Shown piece after piece: positions 47,780 through 60,250 of a DNA stretch of 64,000 nt. Below the pieces are notes generated by a model. The model was not told where the DNA came from. It worked only from the letters and a program-made list of their open reading frames with translations, and made no database searches. Both the position numbers and the translations under genes were made by a program. The stretch comes from Anniella stebbinsi (Eukaryota > Chordata > Lepidosauria > Squamata > Anniellidae), in contig JARDYH010000001.1 of the NCBI GenBank assembly GCA_029215795.1, positions 225,187,654 through 225,251,653 of the forward strand, given 5' to 3'. How positions within the stretch are numbered: the stretch's first letter is position 1; the number at the start of each line of letters is the position of its first letter.

Positions 47780-48480
47780 TGGAAATCCCTTCCCCCCTCC
47801 TTCCCACAGCAGCTCCCTCAGAGCCCTGAAAATGCTACACAGAGTCTGGAGACCCTGGTGTATGGGGTGAGTTGTGGTGTGGGGGGCAAGGCGGGTCCCC
47901 TAAAATTGGGAAGAGGGACTGTTGTGAGTCAGTTAATGAGAGAGATAAGGAGCAGCTGAGCCGGGGAGTGTTTGGAGCATGACATTCCATAGAAACTGGT
48001 GATCGGCTGGGCTTCAGGCCAGCTGATACTAATTGCTCATTAATCCCAGTCCCATAAAAGTCTGGCCAGAGCTCAGCCCCAGGGCTCAAAGCAACGACCG
48101 TCTTGGATGTCTGTTCCTTTACTCCTTGTTTCTCAGCTCCGTGTTCCTGATTCAAGCCTTGACTCTGACCATTGGATTGTATCTTGACTATTCTCCTGCG
48201 TGTTCCTGAAACCTTGGACTTGCCCAAACGTATCCTGACCCTGTGGACCAGCTTCCTGACTACGCTTCAACACCTTGTGATTACAAGACTGTTATCTGGA
48301 ATTCAACAGCGTCTTCAGCTTTTGACTGATGGACTGGATTACTGACCTTGGACCTGGACATTCTTAAGTGGCATCCTTGAATTACGACAGGGACCCGCTG
48401 TGAGTGGAGCCCGTTGTCTCGTAGAAGGTCCCTTCCTCTTGCAGAAGGCAGATCCTGTGCCCAACCCCAGGGTCATCTTT
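47780..48480. repeat. Unclassified composite repeat, possibly with an LTR-like insert
   Basis: The ends (TTCCCCCCTCCTTCCCACAG... and GCAGAAGGCAGATCCTGTGC) resemble the repeat at 22570-22770, where they lie close together. The middle, about 47930-48400, is rich in CCTTGGAC, CCTGAC and TTCCTGA words as in many LTR regions. No gag, pol or env frame and no second LTR is visible. Confidence 0.35.
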
Positions 48481-48679
48481 ATGGAAGAGTGAGCATGTAC
48501 CCCTTCACTGTGCAATGCATATGTTAATGTTGTTCTGCATGGAGCCCTGTATATGGAGCCAAGAGGTTTGCGTTATACTATAAAAAGTGGGATGGGGTGG
48601 AGGAAGGGTTCACGCAAATCAGGCTTTCAGGCATATAGGTGTCAGCAAAGAATGCCCATATCATGTGTTACATTGACCA

Positions 48680-48816
48680 GGTTCACATGACTGAAGAGAG
48701 AAAATAAATCACAGTGGTTTATTGTCCCTCCTCATGAGTGCTGGTTGCAAGCTGCCTAATTAGCATAATTACCATTGACAGGTGTGAGTTCTCATGATGT
48801 CTGAACCTGGCAAGGG
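48680..48816. repeat. Small DNA-transposon-like repeat with CCAGGTTC ends
   Basis: CCAGGTTCACATGAC at the left is inverted relative to CATGATGTCTGAACCTGG at the right. Length about 135 bp; no frame. A decayed relative may be near 57400 (GTGTTGTCTGAACCAGGCC). Confidence 0.45.
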
Positions 48817-48898
48817 TAGGTGATTGAGGTGGCTTACAACCCACCCCAAATCTCATGGCTTGTTAAATGGTTGCTGGTTGGTTTGTACACCACTAGGC

Positions 48899-49218
48899 TA
48901 GAGTGACCAGATAAAATCCAGGTCAGGGCTCATGTAACTTTAACAGTTGTAGAGAAAAGGGAATTTCAGCCAGTGTCATTTGTATGCAATTAGTTCCTGG
49001 TGATATTCCCTCTTCATCACAACTGTTAAAGTTGCAGGGGCCCTGCCTTCTTTTGTATATGGTAATTCTTGTATAGTGCCTGCACCTTTAACTGTTGTGA
49101 TGAAGAGGGAATATCACCAGGAACTAATTGCATACAAATGTCACTGGCTGAAATTCCCTTTTCTCTACAACTGTTAAAGATACATGAGCCCTGACCTGGA
49201 TTTCATCTGGTCAGCCTA
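48899..49218 (+). mobile_element. 320-bp palindromic hAT-like element, copy 4
   Basis: Starts TAGAGTGACCAGATAAAATC and ends GATTTCATCTGGTCAGCCTA. Flanks CACTAGGC and CGCTAGGC match at 7 of 8. Same length and inner order as 31251-31570. Confidence 0.85.
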
Positions 49219-51485
49219 CGCTAGGCTATCCACTCTTGCTGGATTCAGATGTCATGACAACCTATGCCAGCTAATTAGGTGGCTTTAAACCAGCACGCAA
49301 GGGGAGGGAAAATAAGCCACCGTGATTCCTTCTGCTAGTTCAAAGCAGAATTTTTGTGACACAAGCATAACATCAAACGTTTGTATCACATTCCAACTGA
49401 TCTCAACTGCCTTTCAGGATATAAGCCACTCCCTCTGGGTTGTACCCAATGGTGTCTTTGCACTAGTGGAAAGCACTTATGTTTGCACAAGGTGAGGCAC
49501 TTAATTTTCACTGCTTTTCCATTCCCCTGCCCCACTTACTACTGCAGTTTCTCTCTGCTCTATATCTCACACTGTTACAGATGGGTCACTAACCCTCAGG
49601 AATAGCTTGGGGAGAGGAAAGGTGGTTGCAATGTGTAGTCAGGGGAGTTGGGTGTGCCCAACTTTGTGCAAAGGAAATACTTTCCACTAGCGCAAAACCA
49701 CAACTGGATACAACCCTCTGTTATCTCCTTACCAGAAGGGAGTTGTGTAACGTTTAATGAAGACTGAAACTTATATTGTCTTACAATGCCAAACCCTTCT
49801 ACAGATATTGGGCAGTATCCAATGTTGTCACAGCATTCACGCTAATGACATTGGCTGGCATAAACCCACACTCATGCAATGTCATTGGCGCTTGCTAGGC
49901 AAAGGGGAAAACAGCAGTGAATTGGCAATGCATTTCGTCAGTGTGGTTTCCCACCAAATTTCAGTGGCAAATTGCTACTTTTTCCCTTTGCATAGCAAGT
50001 GCTGATATTACGCTAACATTGGTTTATGCTAGCACAGTGTCATTAGCGCTAATGCTGAGATAGTATTTGATACGGCCCATTGTCAGTCTTGACAGTCTTC
50101 AAATTGCTTCGGAGACTTACATTATTCCTACCTCTCTCCTCACATTTTACTGGTTGCTTTCCTACAATGTATTGTTTTCTTTTTCTCATTCCATCCCACC
50201 CATTTTGTACAACAGCTATTGATTACTTTGGGCAATATCAAAGTAGTATCTGTGTAATCCTAAAACCAAAATTTGGGGTTGAGGTGAGCACCCAAATTCC
50301 TCAGAAGTGGCGGAAAATCCAAGGCCACTAAAGGGGGTGAAAAGTGCCAAAGTAAGATAATGAAGAAGGGGATTGTTGATTAATTTGTGGTTTAAACTAG
50401 CTGAAAAGCACAACATACAGTGTCATAAGGGGGAGATGTTCCGCTGTTTAATAACTCTCCAATTGCTGCTCATTTCTATTGCTCTATTAAGGAATTTCAA
50501 ATAAATGTGGGCTTTTGTAATCAACTTGCTTTTCCAGGTTATTACACAATTATGTGTAATTGTTGGTTGGCGAAGATTATAATTACCTTTCCTACACTGT
50601 TGTAAAACATTGCAGGAATTATGGAGGGTTTTTTCCTCTCTGTGTTGGTCCTCATTTTTCTTCTTTAATATAAATTCATATATATTGTTATCTTTCTTGC
50701 TAATATCTTGCTATGATGAGGAGCACATTCCTTCTCTTGTCTTTGACAGGGGCTATATTGCCACTCGATCATACTTCTCAAGCACACATGAGAATGTCTG
50801 CTTATATTTCACAGTGGGATGTGAAAGCTGAAATTGATTTGGCTCTATAGTGGGTATCTGTGGTGTGTAATTTATAGCAGATCCTGTCTGCAATCAACCT
50901 CTCTGTAAATCTTCATTTTCTACGTTGCTAGAAAATGATCCATACTTTGGAAACTTTTCATTGTCTTTACATTTTGTCACCAATGAGTAAAGATAGATAG
51001 TTATCTACAAAAGAACCATGATTATACACGTCAAGTATGATGAAAAGGCATAAGCTTGCCAAATACTTTCACAAATTTGGAACTTCGCAGCTATGAAGCA
51101 TACTCCAGTGCAAATTTTTGTCAGTAAAGATGGAACATGCCCCACATAGATGAAAGATTCTCCCTTTCTGCGCAGTATAGTAAATGTTAGAAAAGATTAC
51201 CTATAATCTTCTTTTCCCTCTCTCTTCTAATAGGCTCAGTGCCAACAGAATCTCACATCACCATTGATAGTATTAGGTTTTAGGAACAAAGTACACATAA
51301 CACACAAACATAACTTTTAAAAAATACAAAGCAGCCTTGGGAAGCTGTGATTTTTGAGTTAAGGAATGGTGAGAGAGTAGATGTGCTCAATCCTTTCTCG
51401 GTTAGCATTTTTGCTGGTGTTCAAAATCACACACACCTAGCTGTTTCCCCCCACCCTTAAGGGGTCCCAGATGCAGGAACCATGT

Positions 51486-51506
51486 ACGGGGGGGGGGGGG
51501 GGGGTT
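51486..51506 (+). repeat. Long G homopolymer
   Basis: About 20 consecutive G bases. Its length is probably polymorphic and the assembled length may be unreliable. Confidence 0.8.
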
Positions 51507-53183
51507 TAATCAGAGAAATATTCAATCATGTTACTCTTGCCATCTCCACCCGTAATCTAATGTGGTACAGTTCAGGAATAGTTTTATTATGTGATAAGCC
51601 ATTTGTCTAGACAGCCTGTTAGATATTAGGTAGAGATTCCATTCTGTAAATGACTTTCTTTTTTTCACAGTGAGCTTATAACATATGAACACTTACAGCC
51701 TGATTCAGCCTTCTGCAACCTGGCTTCATCCTATAGTGTAGCAACCAGGAGATCATAACATATGAAGGAAGCACATCATTTGCTTATATCCACTGTTAGT
51801 CCACAGTCCAGTGATGGGTGGGACTGAAGACAAAATGGGTCAAGGACAAAGGGAAAAGATGGAAGGCCCCAGATGCCAGTATATTTTAGCCTAAAGTTCT
51901 CACTGCCAGTAACTAAGCTTTAGGGGAGAAAACGTACAAAATTTTAGAGTGGAGAAAATGGACAAAATTCAGGAAAACACCAAATGATTGGTGCTTGGAG
52001 GAAAGGGGCAGGGCTAGGAAAAGGGTGTGGCCAACTGGGGAACCCGAGGAGCACCATAATTGGATGCCAGGAGGACCGATTTGGTCCCTGGAGCTAGTAA
52101 AATGATATTGATGGTAATAAACTACTAACATTTATATGAAAGGCCTGTGCTATTATAAAACATATTTAGAGAGCATCTGTTCAATTTTTTAAAATAAGCA
52201 GTACTTGATATTGCCACTAGGTTTTTTAAAAAAATGATATAAGTGGACCTGTGCTAGTTCCTTACACTGTTCATAGTGACAGCAAATTCTACTAGCAGGA
52301 ATATATCTAGTTTCCTTTCCAACAATGTGGTCCAATTTTCTTCTCTTAGCTGTAAGGATCAATGGAAGCAGAAGGCCCTGGTATATGAATTAAATGAAAT
52401 CCACCCCAGTATATCCTGCCAAGTATGGAATGCTGCTTTAACTGATGTGGCACAAACTACAGTCTGGGGCTGCCTGGCTGTGATTGTAACCATACCAACA
52501 AGGAAAGCTAATACACCTTTTATCATTTTTATTTTCCACTGTTTGGTTTTGGGTACCTCTCAAATACCATCGAGGGTGAAAACAGCAGTAGATTTTTTTC
52601 TGTAATTTCCCTGGCTTCTTTGAATGTCCTGCTTGTTTATATCTTGCTGCTCAGTCCTATGTGCATTTCTTCAGAATCCCTGTTAAAGTCAATGAGACTT
52701 CTGTCCCAAGTAACTGCACATAGAGCCCCATTGTCAGAGGTTGACTAAGTCAGGCATGAGCTCACCAGTGATGGGAGCCCCCAAATTGCTGTTTACATGT
52801 CTTTAATTTTATAGTTTTATGGAATGAGGCTATATGGACTTAACTCCAAGCTGGTCTGCAAAAGTTCTGGTCTGCACAGTTAAAGCAGCAGGCATCTGGG
52901 TACCTTCTTTTCTAAGCTTGTTCATTTGTGGAATGGCTCACTTGTGGGCAGTAGGCAGGGACAAAGACTGTTGAGGAGGGACAAGGAGCCTGCCAAAACT
53001 CAACCTGTGGTTTGCCTGCTGCAATCTTCATTTCCCCCCCAGTAATGGAAATCATGGCAAACAAAGCAAACTCTGAATTCAGGCAGCCAGGCTTTTCCTC
53101 ACCACCTTGGTATCACATGTGCCCAACCTCCCACATATCACTTACCCACAAGACATCAATGATGGCCAATCTCAGTCGTCCAA

Positions 53184-53910
53184 GGGGCTGTCTTGACGTC
53201 ATCTTTGTCCCAGGGTGGCTCCAAATCTGCATGGTGTTGGTTAGATAACACAGCCACAGATTTGAAGCCACCCCAGGGTAAAGAGCCAAAAAATGTGCAT
53301 CTGAAAAATTGGGGACTTACCCCGACTTTTCCAGCCACAGTTAGGGCAGCCTGGCTCTTTCGCTGGGCTGTCATTGCTCAGGAGCTGCTCTGGAGGCATT
53401 CCCAGCAGATGGTGACCCCTAATTGGTCACCATCTGCTGGGGCAGAGGGCAGGGTTGGGCTGGTAAACGCTGCCTTGCCTGAGAGAAGAGTATTTTCTTC
53501 CACTGAGCTGCTGCTCCCACCGCATTTTTAATTATTTTCTCTCCCCCCCGACCAGACGCTGCTGCCACCTCCTCCTCTTAAAAAATATTTCCCCCCCTGA
53601 ACTGCTAACACTGTCTCCTCCTCCTAGGCAGGATCTACACTACTGCTTTAAAATGGTTTATAACAGTTTTGACAACTGTTGGGGCCCATGGCACACTCCA
53701 TATACAGTTTTCAAAATGTTTTCAAAGTGTTTTACCCTGCTTGGTGTAGATCTGGCCCTAAGTCTCAGGGAGGGACGGGGGAGAATGGATGACAGCAATA
53801 AACCCCATGCTTGCTCCTTGGTGTGGGGATTATCTAGTGCAACCAGGCAGGAGTGAAAGCACAGGGTTTTGGAGGAATGTGGCACCAACACAGTGTCGTC
53901 AAGACACCCC
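53184..53910. mobile_element. GGGGCTGTCT-family element with paired ends
   Basis: GGGGCTGTCTTGACG at the left is inverted relative to CGTCAAGACACCCC at the right, the only copy here with both ends visible. It also has the inner pair CCAGGGTGGCTCCAAATCTG / AGATTTGAAGCCACCCCAGG. The 130-bp element at 53625-53760 is nested in it. Confidence 0.6.
53625..53760. mobile_element. 130-bp palindromic element, copy 1
   Basis: AGGCAGGATCTACACTACTG is mirrored by TTGGTGTAGATCTGGCCCTA, with TTTAAAATGG and CAAAATG inside. A second copy, in opposite orientation, is at 61292-61425. Confidence 0.65.
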
Positions 53911-54490
53911 ATAAGTGAAGGGGTGGAATCACACATTCTTTCCCCGTTTAGCCCTGTCATCACCTCCTACCCCAATAAATCAAATTTTAGATTGGAAGCT
54001 TTTGGGGGCAACGACCTGTCCTCTTTTATTCCATAAAGCACCATGTACACAATTAGTATAGTAATATAATATATGGTAAATAACAATGGAATATAAAGTG
54101 AGTAATAAATAAAAACATTCAGAAAAGGACTCAGTGAAATACTGAACTGTCTATCATTTTCTGGGAGCTCTGATAAATAAAATGGAACTATCGCTTGTAA
54201 TACCTTGCATATCTATAATGTCTTGGTGTTCTGTCTCCCCCCCCCACCCTCCCTCATCTTATGGTCAATGACATAGAGCTCCATCACACCTACTTTCTCC
54301 GCACCCACCCACCCCGGTTTACATCCACGGTTTCCCTCTCCATTTCCTTAGTGAGTCGAGTGCTGGGCACTTTCACATCTCTGCATTGTTGCTCTATTTC
54401 AGTTCATGTATCTTTTCACCTGTATCACTACTCTGCTGGCGAAATCTTCCAGCCCTGGCCCCTACATTCCCCTTCTCCCTGCAGTTAATC

Positions 54491-54495
54491 AATCA

Positions 54496-54530
<35 letters not shown>

Positions 54531-54550
54531 ATCTATCTATCATCTATATC
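54491..54550 (+). repeat. ATCT microsatellite
   Basis: A run of ATCT units interrupted near its end by CATCTATCTATCATCTAT. Follows a TAATCAATCAATC stretch. Confidence 0.9.
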
Positions 54551-54720
54551 TGCACAAATAGAATAGTACAGCAGCCTGAAACTGCACAATTATGGTAAAA
54601 TAACACACTATGCTTTCCCCCAAAATTGTATTAAACAATATAAGTGGAGAAAAAGTATTACAATTCATTTTTGGAGAAGTTTGTGATCAATGTTGGCATA
54701 GCAAGGGGAAGCTGACATTG

Positions 54721-55745
54721 GGTGCCTCTACAAGAGTGATTTAAAGCTCTTTCAAGGCGCATTAAGAAATTTACCTCTACAAGAGCGGAGCGTAAATCAG
54801 GGGCCCAGGCGCGTTTTCTCTCCGATTATTCGCATTTTCGAATGCGCGTTAATTAGCGAGTTTTAATTTACGGCGAGAGTAAGAACGCCTTATGTCCGTG
54901 TAAACAACTTTCTGAGGAGGTGCATTAACGATCAGGGGGTTGGACTGTGGTCGTAATGTCATGCATAGAACTGCCCCTTCGCTGGGAAAACCTCCCACTT
55001 TTTGGTTTAGATTCATTTCCTCTCTCCTCCTGGCAACTTCCTCCTTGTACTCCGTCTCTCTGGATGGAAGCTCCAAGAAGAGGTTACCCAATGTGAACCA
55101 AAAATAAAGTTTCTTTAAAGTACCCTGATGAAATATTTTTAACGTGGAGACATGGGGCCAGATGGAGGTGGTTTTATGAGAAGGAAAGGGGGTAGGAAGG
55201 ATGTGCGCATAATTAGCCATCAGCATACATAACTTCCCCTCACTTCTTGCTGGGTTCCTGAGTTGTGTGTATGTGTATGTTTTACAATTGTTGAGCTCGC
55301 TGGGAAGTGGAGGGAGAAGGAACGAAGCAGCATCCCCGTCTGTTGTGGTGTGTGTGTGTGTGCACGCGCGCATGAGGCACATTCCCATTTACTCCTGAGG
55401 AGGTCATGGCAATCGGGCGAAGGAGGGGGGAAGACAGGTAGCTGAACATATTAATCAGCTCATTCCTTTCAGGTAACCTAGGAAACCAAAGGCGGGAGAT
55501 TCTGGTGGGTGGGGAGAATAAAGGGAGGGAACCGGTTTGGGGAGTTTCTCTGGGACAAAGCGCATTACTTTCAGCAACATTTGCATGCGTTTCTCAGCAT
55601 GTCAAAAACTTTAAAATGCCTTTCATACAGCCTGTAATGCGCTTCAACACCTCCCATGTATAGGGATTAGGCGTAAAAGCGATTGAGAGAAGATGCGCAT
55701 AATCGGGGAAACGGGCGTCAAACTGAAATCTTGTAGAGGGGGGCA
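54721..55745. mobile_element. Harbinger-like GC-rich element, about 1 kb
   Basis: GGTGCCTCTACAAGAG at the left is inverted relative to CTTGTAGAGGGGGGC at the right; CATTG lies on both sides, so a 3-bp (TTG) to 5-bp duplication is possible. The interior has AATGCGCGTTAATTAGCG and GCGCATAATCGGGG words like 16861-17215. A 179-codon minus-strand frame (54849-55388) has no recognisable domain. Confidence 0.6.
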
Positions 55746-55950
55746 TTGTTCTGGTCAGGAAATCTAGACATGCCTACTCGGGAGTAAGACCATAGAGTTG
55801 AATGGGACCAAGTCCCGGGCACGTGCAATGGTGGCCTCACTTGCCTTCTCTGTGGGGTGTTTGGGGACCCTCTCTCCTTCCCTTTTCATGGTTGATCAGT
55901 TGAGTGGAGAACCGCCCCATCCTCCTCTTTTGTCAGTGAGACTGCCCTTC

Positions 55951-55952
<2 letters not shown>

Positions 55953-55981
<29 letters not shown>
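55953..55981 (+). repeat. AC microsatellite
   Basis: About 14 AC units. Confidence 0.9.
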
Positions 55982-55982
<1 letters not shown>

Positions 55983-56258
55983 AACAAGAAACTGGATGGT
56001 CCAATATTGCGCAAGGACAGCAATACACGGGAGGGAGAAGTGGCTTTATTGTGCATGGAGGGGGGAAAACAGACTTTCCCCACTCCAAAATAAGATGGAA
56101 AAGACGAGATGAGCATAGGAAAGGGACACCATGTGAATACTGCACTGCAAAAACACATACCAGGCATGGCAAGAGTGCAATAAATTACATCATCCACTTT
56201 TGCATTGTGCTCTGTTCACCTAATCTATTCAAAAGGTACAGAATATAATTCCTGAAGA

Positions 56259-56284
56259 ATATATATATATATATATATATATAT
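56259..56284 (+). repeat. AT microsatellite
   Basis: About 13 AT units. Confidence 0.9.
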
Positions 56285-56739
56285 GGAATATGTTCCCTGT
56301 CTTGAGAAACAAACCCTCCACCAACTAAAACAGCATGTGGCTGATTATATGACTGCATTTGGTACTGTGAAACGTGTTTACACTTGCTTATCTGAAATTA
56401 ATAACAGGGTGGACTTAACTACTAGAAGACTGCCATTAGATAATATAAACGTGTTCTAAAATCACAACCAATTTTGCTTACTAGTAAGAACATGGGTTGA
56501 GCAATTCCATGCAGAATTTGGATTTCTTCTTGGAACCACCTCTTCCTTCATAGCCATTGCAGGCATTCACAGTCAGCACCATGCTCAAAACTGCATTTGG
56601 AACATGTTGCTACAAACGATTTAAAAATCTCTTGCAGAAACCCTTACAAAAAACAAACGTGAAGAGAGATTTGCATATATCTTTGGAATTCTAACCCCCT
56701 GGACACTCACCAAAACTCAAGCCATCATCTTCCAGAAGT

Positions 56740-56858
56740 GGCACAAGATGTTTTTATTCAAACTGAGGTTTGATAGTCAGGCGGATTACCCACCCAATCC
56801 CTTGAGATGGGGCCGATTATAACATTTGCCAAATAAATAAATAAATAAATAAATTCTG
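56740..56858 (+). mobile_element. L2-like LINE 3' end
   Basis: AAGATGTTTTTATTCAAACT leads to GATGGGGCCGATTATAACAT and an AAAT tail (56834-56852), similar in layout to the end at 8230-8320. Confidence 0.4.
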
Positions 56859-58199
56859 TCTCTCCATGTGGCACCAATGGTTGGAATTTAGAATGAGCTG
56901 CAGCAGCTACCAACCCAGAGAGAAGGCTGGGAGGCAGAGGGTGAATTTAGATGACACTTTAGGCAATGGAGGGGGAAATAGCGTACTGACCGTGCATTAT
57001 TTTGGCGGTAGCGGCACCCGCCACACTACATGTTGCCCCTCCCCCGTCGCGCGGCTAAAAGTCCTGGCGTCCTACTGAGCTGCTGTGTCTCCTTGCTCCC
57101 ACCTCCCTCAGTCCTCCAGCAATGCACTGCAAGTTCTGCAGGCTGTATGGGAGCAGCTGGTTTTTTTTTCAGCTGCTCCAGCCAGCGAACTCTATGACCA
57201 AACGGAATAGTACACGGAAAGAGGGGGGTTCCCTCCACACGACACTTTAAACGATGGAATTCGGGATAAACAATGTGCAAGCCCGTTGTTTTTCTCTGTT
57301 GTTTAAGTGCCCAAAATTGCGTACTGTCAGTTCTGTGTGCGTTATGTGTTGCCCTCCACACGACACAATAAGCAACACAACTGAGGATTGTTCCCCCCCC
57401 CCCCAACCGGTTGATTATTGTGTTGTCTGAACCAGGCCAGAAACACCTTCAGGCTAGCTGTGGTAAAATGTTAATTTCTCTCCCTGAATTCTGTTCACAG
57501 CTCAGCCTACATTCATTTCATGGTCTTGAATTGTTAGCGGTCAAGCTGCCACCTTTGCTCCATACCAAATTCTGCTCTGGAATTTCATGCAACCAGCATT
57601 CTCTTAGCATTCCAGTAGTCTGCTGATCTGCCCTTTGGCTGAATTGTTGAGGTAGCCAAGAATTATGCAGCACATAAATTTTCATTGCTTTCTGGCAGCT
57701 TTGTATGTCTGATGAAGGTATACGATTAAAACCCCATTAATTTCAATGGGCAAGCTTGTATCCAACCCAAAAAAGTCAAACTACATATTACACTAATCGC
57801 ATGGCGAGTAGCTGAGGCTTTTCTTTTTATTTACCCAGTGTAAGCATGCACAACCCCATTTAACAAAGTGGGTGTGGAGCTGCTATTGATGACAATTTGT
57901 TAAAAACAAACAAACCCGTGAATTTCGGGAAGCAAATAAGGCGTGAACGGGAAAAGGTTATTCCTCCTCTAGAGCGCGGGGCACCAATCCTGTGTGCTTA
58001 CACTAGAGTAAATAAAAAGCTAACCCCAGCTTCAACCTCCCCTAGCATATTGGCTCACAAGACTGCAATGCAGTGCACACTTGCCTGGGAGTCATGGGGC
58101 GCAACACGGCTTACTCCTGCATTGATCTGCATAGGATTGCGCTGTTACTAAGCGAGTAAGCGCCTCTGGGCTGGCTTATTTCTGAGTAAATATGCCTAG

Positions 58200-58767
58200 T
58201 TAGGATTGCGGCTGATTATAGTGAGAAGTATACATGCTCCCGAAAGCCAAAACGGGCAGCTACGTCCGTCCACCCCACTGTAGAGTAGGTGCAGGGGCCT
58301 GGGAAGGTAGGGGGAGCTTTCAGATTTGAAAAGGGCCCCTAGAGCCTGCGCTACAGTCAAAATGAAAAGAAGATAAAAGCTGCTCGAAACACATTTCAAG
58401 TCATGTGTGTTTTGACGCTGACTTCTGCCCTTCTGGCACCCGGCAAGGGCGGCCTGTCCCGCTTTTCTTTCCAAGATCCTGCTGGCTCCCCATCCGCTTC
58501 CCCTCCCCGCACCAGAATGGGATTGCTCAATCCCGCCCCGTTTTTCAGGCGAGGGATGGCGGGAAACGCCTCTCGCCTTCCTCAGATAGCAACAGGGGAG
58601 AGCTGCTTGTCTCCTTAATCCTCTTCCCTTCCTGCCTAGCAGTCCCAGAGAAACAGCTGCCGCTTTTGTTCCCCCACCCCACCGGATCATTCATCCTCTC
58701 CCTGATGGGTGTCGTTCTTCTTCTGCCAACTCTCCGGGAAGGTTTTCTGGACGGCAGCTCTGCGGAA
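58200..58767 (+). promoter_or_regulatory. Probable PLA2R1 promoter and 5' untranslated region
   Basis: The stretch is clearly richer in G+C and CpG than its surroundings and stops near the PLA2R1 start codon. It has a CCGCCC box (58533-58538) that could bind Sp1-type factors, and no convincing TATA box. This suggests a CpG-type promoter. The transcription start cannot be read from sequence alone. Confidence 0.5.
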
Positions 58768-58882
58768 ATGTTTCGTGTGAAGTTCTTCCAAGTCCTCGCT
58801 TGCTCCGTGCTGCTAGTTTGCTCCAGCTTGGCGGAAGGGGAGCTCGCAGCTTTGACGAGCGACCGAGTGTCCTACTTTTTGA
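58768..58882 (+). CDS. PLA2R1: Secretory phospholipase A2 receptor, exon 1 (signal peptide)
   Basis: The ATG at 58768 opens 38 codons plus one base before donor GTAAGT. The peptide begins MFRVKFFQVLACSVLLVC: a basic start, a hydrophobic core and a likely cleavage site after SSLA. It continues EGELAALTSDRVSYFL, similar to the AEG..AALT.ER start of mature human PLA2R1. The split last codon joins exon 2 as Lys-Lys-Gly-Ile-Phe. An in-frame ATG at 58705 exists, but its leader (MGVVLLLPTLREGF) would place charged residues before the signal peptide; 58768 also has a purine at -3. The gene lies about 15.6 kb downstream of ITGB6 on the same strand. Confidence 0.85.
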
Positions 58883-59889
58883 GTAAGTCCATCAGCTGGA
58901 CTGAGCAACCGTTTGGGTTTCGGAAAAGCGCAGCTGCTTTGGACTGCGCTGAGTGGAATGTCGCTTTTTTCTTTCTCTCTCTTCTCTCCTCCCCTTTCAT
59001 TGTCGGCTCTGCTCTGCTTTCCGTTTTATTTCATGCCATTCCTGCTATTATCAGATTGTATAGTGAATCAGCCGCAGAGCTGCCCTTTGGGGGTGGATGT
59101 TATACACACCACCTTGGCGTTCGCTTGGGCCGCAATCCTAAACACACTTGGGGCGCAAGCCTATGCATGTTTAGACAGAAGAAAGTCCCACGACTCACAG
59201 CATGCCCCCAACTAGCAGTGTAGTTTACAGTGTAAACCCATGCATGTCTACTGAAAGTTATTACTGCGAAAATAAGCGCCTATAAGGGTGCAGCGCTGAT
59301 CTAAAAGTAAGCCCCATTGAATGCAGTGGGACTTCTGATTAAACATCAGGATTGCAGTTAGGTACGCCTCAGAGGACCTTTCCAACCAATCATTTTATGC
59401 AGTATATGCACCATTACCCAAGGACCTAAGGCTTGGGTACTGTGCCTGTTACAGAGAAATAACATTTTTTCTTGTATTAAGGCACCGTGTTTGGAGAGGA
59501 CAAACCAGACAACCACCCCATTGAAGTTTTGAGTGCTGTGGTTGGATAAGAGTCATGTGCACCTATCGGCTTGCATTTGTGGTGCTAGTGGTGACAAATG
59601 ATGTAATTCCCTATGTTTCCAATTTTAAAATATATTTTATCTCATTCTTTCAGAGGTTGAGTGCTCTACCAGGAGTATGTTGTTATTTGTTTTGTAGCAT
59701 TAAAACAGGCAAACTTCAGCGCTCCCTCTTCATCCTTAACATTTGCTTTAATTTTTTTTGTTGCTGGTATCGAGCTAGGAAACCCTAAAAGGCTTAGGTC
59801 CCAGGTGTTTCATGACCTTGCTGCTGTGTGGTAAGGCCATCTCAATTCATTTGTGTTGAGTTTTTTTATTTTTTTATTTTTAAATAGCA

Positions 59890-60250
59890 AATCTGGCCCA
59901 CCACAATCACAGCAATCATCAGAGCCTTTTTGGTTATGGTACCCCAAGTTGTGGAATGCTGTCCTCAAAGGGACTTGCCTGGCACCTATGTTGAGGTCTT
60001 TTTATTGCCAAGTGAAGACTTTTTCATTCTTCTAGGCATTTTAAATGTTCTGTTTTTGTTGTTTTCAAACATGTTATTGCACTTTCAGATCTTTACACTT
60101 CTGCTGGCTTTTACTTTGGTTTTATATTGCAGTTTTACACTTCTAAAAGTTTATATTATGTTTTGTCACGTTTTTTAATTTTATGGTTTTTGCTTTTGTG
60201 AACTGCCCAGACAGCTTCAGCTATTGACAAATACAGAAATGTCATAAACA
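59890..60250 (+). mobile_element. L2-like LINE 3' fragment
   Basis: GAGCCTTTTTGGTTATGGTA and CCCAAGTTGTGGAATGCTGT correspond to the RAFLVMVPQVVECC-like decay of RAFSVVAPxLWNAL, followed by GTGAACTGCCCAGACAGCTT. Confidence 0.6.

Larger units (their letters stand above)
44701..58199. other. Gene-free interval between ITGB6 and PLA2R1
   Basis: No exon, RNA gene or long conserved frame was found in 13.5 kb. Recognised repeats are listed singly. The stretches 45000-46550, 49230-51780, 52110-53180 and 55750-56740 show nothing I can classify beyond microsatellites and old debris, though enhancers cannot be excluded by eye. Confidence 0.7.

Noticed and set aside
47780..48480. Possible endogenous retrovirus or solo LTR
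   Set aside because: No gag, pol or env frame, no primer-binding site and no paired LTR were seen; kept only as an unclassified repeat.
54849..55388. 179-codon minus-strand frame
   Set aside because: It lies wholly inside a GC-rich Harbinger-like element and shows no transposase, Myb or other domain; low stop-codon density explains its length.
58405..59223. 272-codon open frame over PLA2R1 exon 1
   Set aside because: Only 58768-58882 resembles a protein. The rest is read-through of promoter/5' UTR and intron past a perfect GTAAGT donor.
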